A program made the position numbers and the translations under genes. A stretch of 64,000 nucleotides of DNA, taken from NCBI GenBank assembly GCA_020064725.1, contig JAGTWJ010000001.1, positions 1,798,001-1,862,000 of the forward strand, given 5' to 3'. The notes beneath the pieces were generated by a model. The model saw nothing but the letters and a program-made list of their open reading frames with translations, was not told where the DNA came from and did no database searches. The stretch is from Drechslerella dactyloides. Taxonomy: Eukaryota; Ascomycota; Orbiliomycetes; Orbiliales; Orbiliaceae. Below, piece by piece: positions 46,401-56,059 of the stretch; position 1 is the first letter of the stretch; each line of letters starts with the position of its first letter.

Positions 46401-48423
46401 CTCGCACGCCTGCTCGAACAACTTCTGGTAGTTCTCCTCCTCGACCTGGGAGAATCTGAGCGAGATCGCCGTGCGATGCTGCCTCGGCAGCTTGATCTCC
46501 TCGTGGACGATGTCCTTCGTATGGCGTAGCGCCAGCTCGCGGAACACGCCTGTGAAGCGCCCCTTGTCCGCACACAGCCGCTCCCACGTCTTGGTGTTCA
46601 TGCACCACGGCGCCTGTCGAAGGAAGACGAGCAGGCCGAAGAGATCCTCTATGCTCTTCTGCACCGGCGTCCCGGTCACCGCCCATGCGTTGACCCTGGG
46701 GATGACGCGCGCCACCTGCGCTGCGTTGCTGACCCCGTTCTCGATCATCTGTGCCTCGTCCAGGCACACCCGCCACCAGCTGATCTCGACGAGGGGGCAG
46801 GAGCGGCGCTCGTATCGCTTCTGGTGGCGCATCGAGCGCTCCGGCGGCCGCTCGGCGTAGTGCAGCTCGCTGGCTAGCACGTTGTAGCTCGATAGTACGA
46901 TGTCGTACTCGAGCAGGTAGTCGACGAGCTCGGAGTTTGGGATCTGCTGCAGCTGGAGAATCTTGTCGAGGTATTGGCCGTTGGAGACCTTGCCGCGGTC
47001 GCCGGTCCGGCGCTGGGACACCCGTTGGACGAGGTCCCGGGTGCCCTTGTATTCGAGCACCCGCAGGCCCGGTGCGTGGAGGGCGAGCTCGCTGGTCCAT
47101 TGCTGGATGATGCTGGGCGGGCAGATTATCAGTGTGGACCCGGAGGCCCGCACTTCGACCCCAGTGTACGGGTCGATGACGCTCTCCTCGCCGTCCAGGA
47201 TCTCTCGTCTGTGGAGGGACAGGAGCGAGATGAGCTCGACAGTTTTGCCGAGCCCCATCTCCTCCGCCAGGATCCCACCCTGGACTCGGCAGGCCGCAGC
47301 GAGGTTCTCGATCTCGTGCCTGTTGGTGGTGGTGAGCGCCAGCGGCGCGCTGACCCAGACCTTGTTCCCGTCCCAGTCGACAGTCTCCTGGATGCAGAGG
47401 CTCGGGAGCGACGGCATCACCGGAAGAGGCTTCACGACGCCACCTTCCCCCGTCACTCCCTCGCGCTCCATCATCCAGGAGACCGTCCGCATCTGGAACG
47501 GGAACATCGGCGTCGTGAGCTCGCTTACCTGAATCATTTCCGGGACAGGGCGATCGGGGTCGGGGACGTAGACTGCACTATAAAAGTCTCTTGCTTTTAT
47601 CGCGGACCCCTTCCCCGACCCGCCGGCTGTTATCAGTCTCTCCAGCTGGGCGAGACTAGCTTGCTGCCCCGAGTCGCCGAAATTGAGCGCGAGAAAGGCG
47701 GGAAGCCATTTCTCGGCCTTCCAGTCGATGGCCCAGCGGTCCCTGCGCTTGAGGGCGAACTCCAGAGTGACATGCGGGCTATCTGAACCGAGGCTTGGTG
47801 TAAGAAGCAGCCAGGTTATCGAGAATTCCTCTCGCACCCTCTGATTGCGCTGCGACTCGGTGAGAAAGGTGCAGAGGGCGCGGCTTTCGGTCGTTACGAC
47901 GACTCCGCCACTAAGGAAGTGTGGAGTGTCGTCCCCGCCGACGAGCGATATGGCAAAATAGATGGCCCCAACGCCAAACTGTTCCTTCCGATGCTTGAGA
48001 TTGACATAGACAGCGGTCTTTTCGCGGGCGTCGGGGAGTACTGCGCGAAAGTGCGATTGGAGGCCAGGGATATCCTCCTGATGAAGGCTCTACAGAAGAG
48101 GTGTTAGCGTCGCACGAAGCCGCGGCAGAAGAACGGCGGGGGCGGTCTTACGAGCTGCACCCTGCGCCTCCATAGGGTCACGTATTCCCCCTCCGGCTTG
48201 GACCCCTCATCCTCCCGCTCGACAGGTTCGATAATGCCGTCGCAGGCGAACTTGCGCTTCGCCTTGGTCGAGCTTTTCTTCGGCTTCGACGGTGCAGGGA
48301 GATCTCTTGCTACACAGCGGGTCAGCAGGCGAAATTCTGTCGTCGGGCGGGTTGAAGAGACTCACTGGCGCTCGTATGCACTTTGATTGTTTCGAATATG
48401 GATGTTTCAACGGGGCGCGCCAT
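43450..48423 (-). CDS. IRC20: SNF2-family ATPase with internal RING finger (Irc20/SHPRH-like)
   Basis: Nuclear Swi2/Snf2 translocase combined with an E3 ubiquitin ligase, tied in yeast to recombination and DNA-repair control. About 1,600 residues in five coding exons: a first short one from Met 48423 (MARPVETSIFETIKVH), then one at about 48315-48151, one at about 48090-46217, and the last from 46153 to the stop at 43450. Helicase lobe 1 has GGILAEEMGLGKTVELISLL (Walker A), VCLDEAQMIE (DEAQ box) and AWAVTGTPVQKSIEDLFGLL. A long coiled-coil/acidic insert follows. The C3HC4 RING reads CIICQDPVALGVLTVCGHQF, then CMECMDAWFKHHPSCPVCKR. Lobe 2 has KSVIFSQWKEVLDVFQNALR, ARSQSAGLTLVDASNVFLCE and QAIARVHRIGQRRETGVYLY. 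The order lobe 1, RING, lobe 2 is that of Irc20/SHPRH/Rad5-type proteins. The N-terminal region is basic. Confidence 0.92.
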
Positions 48424-49041
48424 TGCTGCTTATCCGGGGAGGTCGATGTTAGCCAGGCGAGCTTGGAGAGCTCCTATCATCATCGCATGGCAGGGGTCAT
48501 GCGACGAAGAAGCGCTCGAGGAACGATAGACGGAACTGGCGAAAAGGAAGGAAAGAAGGATGGAGGGATGGGTGCGACTCTCCAGCGGACCCGGCACCAG
48601 GGCCAAGTCAAGTCAATCAATGCAGCCAAGCGTGGGTCTGGATCCTGCGGGCCATGCGGGAGGCGGAAAAAAAGACGAGGAGGCGAGCTGAGGAGCTTAC
48701 TAATTGACCGACTTAGCCACGCGAGCGAACAGCACGCGAGATCAGGTGAGCGGATATAAAGCGGCAAAGAGAGCAAGAGAGCGAGAGAAGCTGGTGAAGG
48801 TTGATGTTACTTGCGACGGGAGCAAAGGGGTCAAGGAAGATGAAAAGCAGGTGGAGTTGAAGGGGAATAAAAAATTGTCATCAGATTTGTGTGCGTATGT
48901 ACAGTCGCCGAGCGCCGCCGATTTCAAGCGTCGACGTCTAGAAATCACCATCTTCCAGCAGTCACATCCATCCACAATTAATATTATTCTCGAACTGCTG
49001 CTACCTACGTGTGTCCAGCTTCTGGTTCACGAGACAAACTG
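48424..49041. other. IRC20-like promoter
   Basis: These 618 bp lie between two minus-strand genes; purine-rich around 48480-48860. No gene was recognised. Confidence 0.5.
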
Positions 49042-49649
49042 CTACCGATTGAGCTTCTGCTGCTTCTGATCCCGTTTCTCTTCCAGCCGGTCCGTCCGCC
49101 CTTGTAATTCGTGTATCTTGTCCTCCAGCCGCCGTATCTCTTCTGCCAGGTCCACCGTCAGCATATCCCATATCGGATCGTATCATATCGTGCCGTATCG
49201 CATCGTATCAATCTCGCACCCAGGGACGGCGGGGTAGCAGCAACGGGCGGTTCTCGTACCCTCCTTTGTTGTCTTGACCTCCAGGTGCTCGAGGTATATC
49301 CAGCCGTAGTAGAGTCCCTGGTAGACCAGCAGCGACATGAGCAGCACCCGTGCGAACGCCCGGCCGTAGACGCGGTAGTATGAGACCTGCAGTTACGATC
49401 CTCCATGAGCCTCTGCAGCTGGCTGGCTGGCCGGCTAGCTAGCTAGCTTCCAGCCGTGTCCGGTCCATTCATGGCGGTGGGCAGTATATATCAAGGTTGA
49501 CGCACGTGGGGTGAGGGCTTCTTGTCCGCGGGGCCGGTTGACGAGAGCCGCGTGAAGATTGTCGTCCTCGTCGTCGTCGGCACCGGCGGCCGGACCGTCG
49601 CTCGCCGGTGGAGCATGAGCATGCGCGTGGCGGACAGCCGAGTCGCCAT
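49042..49649 (-). CDS. Mitochondrial inner-membrane coiled-coil protein, INA17-like
   Basis: Three exons join in frame to 123 residues: 49649-49506, 49386-49260 and 49142-49042. The N-terminus MATRLSATRMLMLHRRATVR is Arg-rich, has no acidic residue and fits a mitochondrial presequence. Then come YYRVYGRAFARVLLMSLLVY, one transmembrane helix to QGLYYGWIYLEHLE, and a C-terminal coiled coil (KEEEIRRLEDKIHELQGRTD, LEEKRDQKQQKLNR). The plan (presequence, one helix, W-x-x-L-E-x-x-E then coiled coil) matches Ina17 of the inner-membrane assembly complex, which helps join the peripheral stalk of F1Fo-ATP synthase. The match is by pattern, not by a search. The branch point CTGAC and CAG acceptor of the last intron are clear. 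It runs divergently from YSY6, 289 bp away. Confidence 0.68.
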
Positions 49650-49938
49650 GATGGTGGATGGCTGCTGTTGGCGGAGCGCTTGTCGTGATGGGATTTCGTC
49701 GGGCTGGGCTGGCTGAGAGTCGAGGTTTCTGTTGGAGGGGCCTTCGCCAAGCGCAAGCGGCTGCGGCGGGCGTGTGGCAGCCCCTGTTCCACGATGGCCA
49801 TCATATCAGACACGTATCTTCTTCCGCCGGACGGCGCGCTTCATCCCACGGCACATCTCCAGCATCGCACGAGGCCAAACGACGACAGAACAGGACCTGC
49901 AGCAGTGCATATTCGGACTCACTCCAATCGCAATCACA

Positions 49939-50399
49939 ATGGTCAGTCTCGCCCTCCATTCCTGCACCGCTTCGGAGAATGCCTTCGGGAAGTGCCGCAG
50001 CTAACATGGACTCTCGCAGGCCGTACAAACCCCCCAGCAGCGCATCGCCAACGAGAAGTTCGCAAAGGTACATCATCACTCCGAAGGCTGACACTCCAAT
50101 CGGCCTATGCACAATTCGGACGACTGCTGACACGTTTGCCTATCCTACAGCGGGAAGCCGCAAAGCGCGGCAAGGCCGAAGGCGACCGCAAGACCTACGA
50201 GAAGGTCGCCAAGTCGCCCATCTCGCCCACGCTGCTCGCCCTCCTCGGCTTCGTCGTCTTTGGCGGCCTGCTCTTCGAAGTTGGGTATGTCTCCCCGCCT
50301 TCCGTCCTTCCTTCTATATCCCCATTGCCGGAGCTCCTCGCGAGTACGTACGACTCGACTAACGGCGACTCGCACAGACGCATGTTCTTTGGGAAATAA
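49939..50399 (+). CDS. YSY6: RAMP4 / SERP family ER membrane protein (Ysy6)
   Basis: Small tail-anchored ER protein associated with the Sec61 translocon and stress protection of nascent membrane proteins. Four exons: 49939-49941 (ATG only), 50020-50067, 50151-50284 and 50378-50399, giving 68 residues, the family length. Sequence landmarks are MAVQTPQQRIANEKFAK, KRGKAEGDRK, then KSPISPTLLALLGFVVFGG and LLFEVGRMFFGK. The K-S-P-I-S-P ahead of the tail anchor and the closing R-x-F-F-G-K are typical. The start codon alone on exon 1 is supported by the donor GTCAGT and by the need to begin the conserved peptide in frame; no other upstream Met fits. Confidence 0.9.
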
Positions 50400-51255
50400 C
50401 GGGCCAAGCTTCGGCCAGGGCTGAACCGCCTGTCGCACGCGCATCCGGCCAGCAATCGGGCGATCATACTGTCATATCGACTGGCTACATCTCGAGCTCT
50501 GTTCACCGCCAATCGAAGCGTTCGCATTACTTTCCCTCCGGCGGACAGGGGTCTCTCGTGTTACATTATTCCGTGTACATGTACATACCTACCTGCATCT
50601 ATACCAGCATGCCTGCGCCGTTGTGCTATCCCATTGAGCTCTCTCGCTGTCGTATTCCGTGAGGTTCTATTCAAGTTCTCGCAGTTTCATGTTTGGATGC
50701 CCTGGTTGGGTATCCTGGAAGCTTATGGAGTTCTTCTAGTTCTGTACGCATATGCTTGCTTGCTTGCTTGCTTGCTTTGCTTACGTTACCTACTCTGCTT
50801 CACGTCTGCGCTTCGGCAATCGCACAGAGTTCCAGTTGGTCCGGGCAGGGATGCTCTACTGACACAGCTAGGATTATAAATTGAGTTGATGCATCATCGC
50901 AAGTTTACCAGGTTTCCCTTTCGCGAGAATGAAAGATCCCTTGCCTATCCAAGTCAAATAGATCCTTCGGTCTGCGACAGTTTGCTCTATCGCTCAAATC
51001 CTGTCGTGCCACAGCACGACGTCTATGTATTCATCTATATACAGTATATTACAGCTACATACTCGATCGAGAAACTCCATCTAAATGCCCCAGCCTATCG
51101 TACACGCGCATGACCATGCCCTCGTCCCGTTCCCATTCATCCAGCTGGCCAGGCAGCAGCTCTCCCAATCGAGTCACCATGCCACAAGCTTCCTTCCGAC
51201 CCCGTCGCCATTATTACATTACACCGCAGCATAACGTCATGTCAGCATGGCCATC
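50400..51255. other. Gap between convergent YSY6 and COQ10
   Basis: 856 bp without a recognisable gene; a TGCT microsatellite lies in it. It probably includes the long 3' untranslated regions of both genes. Confidence 0.5.
50753..50776. repeat. (TGCT)n microsatellite
   Basis: Five to six tandem TGCT units lie in the convergent gap between YSY6 and COQ10. Confidence 0.85.
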
Positions 51256-51915
51256 CTAGCTACCGCTGCCATGCTGTTGGTCCCGGGGCTTGCCCAGAAC
51301 CTGCTCAGCCCGTCCTTCAAACGCTTCGACAATCTTCCCAGCCACCGACGGCATCACAGCCTCGCTGAGCGCCGCGTACAGCGGATTCGAAAACTTGTAA
51401 TCGATCTCCAAGTCCACTTTACTCGCACCGCCGCTGCCGCCTGCACCCTTCCCCTCGCCATCGATCACCCACCGCGCGCGGAGCACTGCAAACATGCTGT
51501 TCTCCGTCGCATCCGCCTCGACGATACCACCTGCGACTTCCCGACCGCTGCTACCGCCCCTCGCGCAGGTAACTTTGCTCGTGAACGTCTCGTCAAAGGC
51601 GCCCCAGCCAACTCGCAGGTCTGCGCGCACGGGGAACTCGTCAGGCGGTGGCGACATTGCCGTGACCGTGCTGGCGAGGCAGAAGGGGACGAACTTGTCG
51701 TAGGACGCGACGTCCGAGATGAGGTTGAAGAGAGCAGCGGGCGGGTATGCGATGCGCCGGGTGGCCGTGAAGGTCTGCTGCGGCGGGGCGATGAACGTGC
51801 GATAGTTGCCGGGATGGTGGCCCTCGAGGCTCGATATGCGAGTACCCGGACGAGGTGCTATAAGCCGCATCGACCGCAGGACGGCTGGCCGTGGGACCGC
51901 TGTTCGAGCGAGCAT
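51256..51915 (-). CDS. COQ10: Coenzyme Q-binding protein Coq10 (START-like)
   Basis: Mitochondrial START-domain lipid-binding protein that delivers ubiquinone to the respiratory chain. Intronless, 219 residues. The Arg-rich N-terminus MLARTAVPRPAVLRSMRLIA is a likely presequence. The START-like fold follows: TFTATRRIAYPPAALFNLIS, DVASYDKFVPFCLASTVTAM, RADLRVGWGAFDETFTSKVT, then WVIDGEGKG, KVDLEIDYKFSNPLYAALSE and VMPSVAGKIVEAFEGRAEQV. These are the hallmark positions of the Coq10/polyketide-cyclase group (D-V-x-x-Y-x-x-F-V-P-x-C). Two Gly-rich loops, GGSSGREVAGG and GKGAGGSGGAS, extend the usual beta-hairpins. Confidence 0.92.
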   Translation of the reverse strand: MLARTAVPRPAVLRSMRLIAPRPGTRISSLEGHHPGNYRTFIAPPQQTFTATRRIAYPPAALFNLISDVASYDKFVPFCLASTVTAMSPPPDEFPVRADLRVGWGAFDETFTSKVTCARGGSSGREVAGGIVEADATENSMFAVLRARWVIDGEGKGAGGSGGASKVDLEIDYKFSNPLYAALSEAVMPSVAGKIVEAFEGRAEQVLGKPRDQQHGSGS

Positions 51916-51964
51916 GCTGTGCTACCCTGCCACGCAGTCAAGTGTCAGCAGGTGGTCTACATGC

Positions 51965-52022
51965 ATGAATGAATGAATGAATGAATGAATGAATGAATGA
52001 ATGAATGAATGAATGAATGAAT
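51965..52022. repeat. (ATGA)n microsatellite
   Basis: About fourteen near-perfect copies of a 4-bp unit (GAAT/ATGA) lie 50 bp upstream of the COQ10 start codon, the longest simple repeat in the window. Confidence 0.95.
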
Positions 52023-53118
52023 AGGATATGAACGTACAGAGCGGACACTCAGCAGCTGTCTCAGGACGACGCAATGGAATCGATAGACTGCCGTCGAACG
52101 TGAATGGAAGCATGCGGGAAGAAAAGATGCAGCAGCAGGCAGCCTTGGCGCGCAGCAGCAAACACGCCTGAAACAGCCGGCGAGCTCTCCGGCGCCCGGA
52201 AGCATCTGCCCGGGCGGTTTGCAGCGCTGAAACGGGCAAAAATAGGAAAGCGAAAAGTACCCTCCACCCAATCCCCGCAGGGAGGTACCTCCACCCTTGT
52301 CGACGGTGGCAGCCTGCAGGACGGCCACCCCTGCGAAGCAAACAACGCAGGCCGCCCTGTTGCATTTCGATTGGCCGGCCGCACACACCCGTTCCAAGTC
52401 TGACGTCTGACTACCACCTCTGCTAACTATATTATTCGTGTTCGCCGTGTCGTGGAGGTATATTGATGTGAATGCGTGCATCGGTCATGCCTGTCCTTGC
52501 CATGTGTCTGCTGCAGCGCATGAAGCTGCCGGATCCGCATTTCTGTTCATTTCCATCACACTCCGCATTGACGGCCCTGGCGATCCACCCCTCCATCCGC
52601 ACTAGCCATCCTGCGCGGGCTGCTATTCACGATCACGATGACCCTGGTAAAGCGTAGTGGAGACCCAGCTCGCAGGTTGCACAGCGGCGTCTCGCGTGGC
52701 ATTTTAGCACTGCAAGCGGATGGCAAACATTCGGCTGCTTCTTCGCTGCAGATCTGCTATGCGGCGTGCGCTGCGTGGTTCCGACGGAGGAAAAGCAATC
52801 AGAGCTAGCTGAGCTTCGGGTTATAATTATGCATTTTTAAAAATATTTTTGCCATGCGCGGTGGAGGTGTGCTGGCTGATGTATTCTGGATATGAATAAA
52901 AGGGTCGGGTGGGCCCGTCGACGCCCCCGCTTTGTGGAATTCGGATTCTCTCCTCCTCACCTCTCCTTCGTCGACCCGCCCGCCAATCGGCAGCTTTGCT
53001 TGAGCTTATAACCGTCTTGAAGCTTCGTCCGCCCAGCTTCAAGTCTGACTTGCCAATACCTTGGTCTCATACTCGAGCACCCCAGTATACTTCTCGCACA
53101 TACCATACCATCTTGAAC

Positions 53119-53166
53119 ATACACCCCTCCTCCGTCGTTTATATACACCCCTCCTCCGTCGTTTAT
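53119..53166 (+). repeat. 24-bp direct tandem duplication in 5' leader
   Basis: Two identical adjoining 24-bp copies (53119-53142, 53143-53166), each C/T-rich then ending GTCGTTTAT, lie in the presumed 5' leader of the gene starting at 53223. Confidence 0.92.
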
Positions 53167-53222
53167 ATATACAAGAACACCCCTCACAAACCTGTTATCA
53201 ATCTTTATGCCCGCCGCCCACC

Positions 53223-53918
53223 ATGCCCGCGGAAGCGCCCTCAACAACCCGCTGGCCTTCTACCTCCTCGCTCCTCTGCCTCCTCGCCGCCTTCCTCCCA
53301 GCGGCAGTCCACGCCGCAGCAATGCAGCTGCCCAGCATCCCGCGCACAACCGCCATCACAACCACCGTCCAACCATTCCAAACACCTCAAGCGTTGCAAA
53401 CGCCGCCTCCGGACTCTTCGGTCATCCCCATTACCGTTGACGGGACACTCACTAGCATCACGCTTCTCGACTGCACAATCGACATGGCGCAGCCGCACAC
53501 CGCTTACACGTTCACCGCAACCGTCAGCGGGGATGAACAAGTCTACGCCAGAACGGTCGGCGTCTGCGTAACCGCACCTGCGAAGAATAGCAACGGTAAC
53601 AGCGGCGGCGACAAGTCCGGACTGTCGGACGGTGCGTTGATAGGCATCACGCTGGGAGTCAGCATCCCCGTGCTCGCCGCCGTCGGCTTCTACTTCTACC
53701 GCCTGTTAAAGCAGCATAACGAGAAGAACGAAGCCTTCAACGCCTATCATAGGAAGTGGATGGAACAGCAGCGGGCCGAGCGGGAGGCCCAGCATGGGAA
53801 TATTAATCGGTCGAGGTCAGCCTCGATTGAGGTACCCACGCCGGCTTTTCGGCCGCGCGATCCGGATATCGTTGCGCCGCCGGGAAATCTTGTGACGCAC
53901 ATCAGCGCCGGGAGGTAG
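53223..53918 (+). CDS. Secreted-type single-pass (type I) membrane protein, unknown function
   Basis: Single exon of 231 residues from Met 53223. A signal peptide is clear (WPSTSSLLCLLAAFLPAAVHA, then AAMQLPSIP). A Thr/Pro-rich ectodomain of about 110 residues contains only a few cysteines (LLDCTID, VGVCVTAP). A Gly/Ser/Asn linker (KNSNGNSGGDKSGLSDG) precedes one transmembrane helix (ALIGITLGVSIPVLAAVGFY). The cytosolic tail is charged (RKWMEQQRAEREAQHGN) and ends in a Ser/Arg/Pro-rich part. The layout resembles fungal wall-stress sensors, but the cysteine-rich WSC domain and long Ser-rich stalk are absent, so I do not assign it. A longer frame from 53061 is open but would put the signal peptide inside the protein. 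Confidence 0.75.
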   Translation: MPAEAPSTTRWPSTSSLLCLLAAFLPAAVHAAAMQLPSIPRTTAITTTVQPFQTPQALQTPPPDSSVIPITVDGTLTSITLLDCTIDMAQPHTAYTFTATVSGDEQVYARTVGVCVTAPAKNSNGNSGGDKSGLSDGALIGITLGVSIPVLAAVGFYFYRLLKQHNEKNEAFNAYHRKWMEQQRAEREAQHGNINRSRSASIEVPTPAFRPRDPDIVAPPGNLVTHISAGR

Positions 53919-56059
53919 ATACAAACGATACACACATCTTCGAACCCCTCAAACGGGGTGGAATGTATGGTGTGTGTTTGAGTCTTGATACAAAGTCGAT
54001 ACGAAGTGGAGAGACCAGAGTATTTATTTTTTGTTTTTCTTTTATACATGCTTGCTGCACTTGCGCGATACCCACCTGGTATTATAACGTACGTACGTTT
54101 GGGATGGCAGACTCTTTAAAATCGCGTTATCATTTCTACATATCTGTCTACTTATGAGCATGTTGCAAATATCCTTACGATCAAAGTTCAGAATGTTGGC
54201 TCGAATAGAGCTCTTCACCATGTATCAGAGTATGAAGTTGACGGCCGCATTTTGGATTAGAATGTTTTTTCTCTCGCTACCGAATTTCCTTACTTTTCTC
54301 TTTTGCTAGCTTTCTACCTAGCTAGCTATTTTTCTTATAATATCCTTTGTATAATACCAAGCATCCTAGTCATATCAATACTAGTCCCACAGTAAAGAGC
54401 ATTGTCGTTACCAGAATAGACGCGCATGGATTCCACAGTCTCATGAAATATCGAGACAGCTAGCTGCAAAGGCGAGTCCTGTTGTTGATATAGAATATTT
54501 CATATTCAACCAACCACGTAATCTGACATTCCCAGTTCTGCGGGTCGAATACAATATAATCTCAGCGAGACACATTAATATTTCGAATTCGCAGACAGCC
54601 GCTGTATATATAGATCTTGTCCGTGTGAGGTAAGCACTATCCTCGATGCCCAACGAGAAGCTTGCGTATGACTGGTACCGTATCGGCTACTGTAAATCAA
54701 AAGCGTGTTTTCAGCGATAATCGAAAGCAGCGACTCGGATGGTGATCCAAGACTCACATGTAGACATATGCATTCTCATAAACATCCATCGATATCTCAA
54801 ATCACGGCTCTCCGGCTTGCTTGTCATCGATAGTAAACGTTGCAACGTTGACCTTAGCTAGGGATATCTATCAATACGCACGAGTGCGCAGGCTGCAGGC
54901 CAGAAAACCCATCGCAGCATGCAGCATCCTCTCATCAGACGCTGCAATATATTAATACGTACGGGATACGATATCGATATATATCAATCGCACGTTCATT
55001 CTATAAGTTTGCACCACCAGCTACTGCACTAGATCGATGTTGACAAATTTACCGTACTTGCTTCGCAGGCCAAAAGGACGGCATTCTGGCTTGCGAGACA
55101 ACCGTACTTGTATAATCGTGGCGAGCACTTACTTACGGTTATAATTATCCTGGCCTCGAGACCGATTATCCTAATTTGAAGCGCTTACGTACATGTGCGT
55201 TCAAGTGCATGGTACGCCAGCCGGCACAGCTGCTAGAATCCTATACACATTTGGCCTCAAGGCCACGGTACCCAGCCGCCAGAGGGCAAGCTTGCAAGGC
55301 GGAGTATCCGAGCTAAGTCTGGCCTCGAGACTAATCTAAGCCTAGCGATGTACGTGTACTGCGCATGCTACGTAACTGAACAAAGGTAGGGCGAAGTAGA
55401 ATCTTCAAGACGATTAGAATACAACAGTAACGAACAAGCCTCACGCATGTCCGCTCCCACATGATATCTCCACGAAGGAGCCAGACAAATAGCATGCATG
55501 CACTACGATATTCTAGCAAACCGCAGCCTCGAGGTGACGTTGACCGCGTGGTACAGCATACGTCTCAGGACAGCAAACCATGTATACATGGACATTGCTT
55601 GCATATATATATTTACCCCGTGTCAGCTTGAACACCCAGCATATATCCGGCCGAAGATATGCACAAGGTGCGTAACAGAGCTGACAGCGATACACAGCAG
55701 TAGCCGCCCATCATTACATCTTATGGCAATCAAGACGTACAGTCATTGCAACCTCACTACAGCAATTCCTCTTCGTATTTTCTTTTGATATATAGTTCCT
55801 GTCCTCGTCCGAGCAGGGATGAATGGATACGACAGCGGCGAATGAGTCTTGTATTGATTGATGGTATGGTATGGTATAGTACCTATGGTAAAACTCGGTA
55901 ACGCGACAAAGAAGCACACGCGACACATGCAGCAAACGGATGGGCAAGCAGCGAATACAGCAACAGCTCACGCTGCCACCGCCGCGCTACGCCATAACAA
56001 CAACGGACACCATGCGTATCATGTCATATTGAACACACCACACGCACGTTCCCCTGCAC
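53919..56059. other. Long intergenic gap between convergent genes
   Basis: About 2.1 kb, AT-rich around 54100-54700, without recognisable genes. A cluster of related 14-bp motifs at 55086-55332 is described in the findings. Confidence 0.5.
55086..55332. repeat. Four dispersed copies of a CTGGCCTCGAGAC-like motif
   Basis: Copies at 55086 (CTGGCTTGCGAGAC), 55150 (CTGGCCTCGAGACC), 55251 (TTGGCCTCAAGGCC) and 55319 (CTGGCCTCGAGACT). The second and fourth share 13 identical bases. The decamer ACCGTACTTG also occurs twice nearby (55051 and 55101). Confidence 0.6.

Larger units (their letters stand above)
51916..53222. other. Divergent promoter between COQ10 and a membrane-protein gene
   Basis: About 1.3 kb. 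It holds the long tetranucleotide tract and a 24-bp tandem duplication, listed separately. No gene was recognised. Confidence 0.5.

Noticed and set aside
51247..51972. 241-codon plus-strand frame
   Set aside because: Antisense of COQ10; composition is not protein-like.
51965..52022. Regular repeat that could suggest a CRISPR-like array
   Set aside because: A plain 4-bp microsatellite with no spacers, in a fungal genome.
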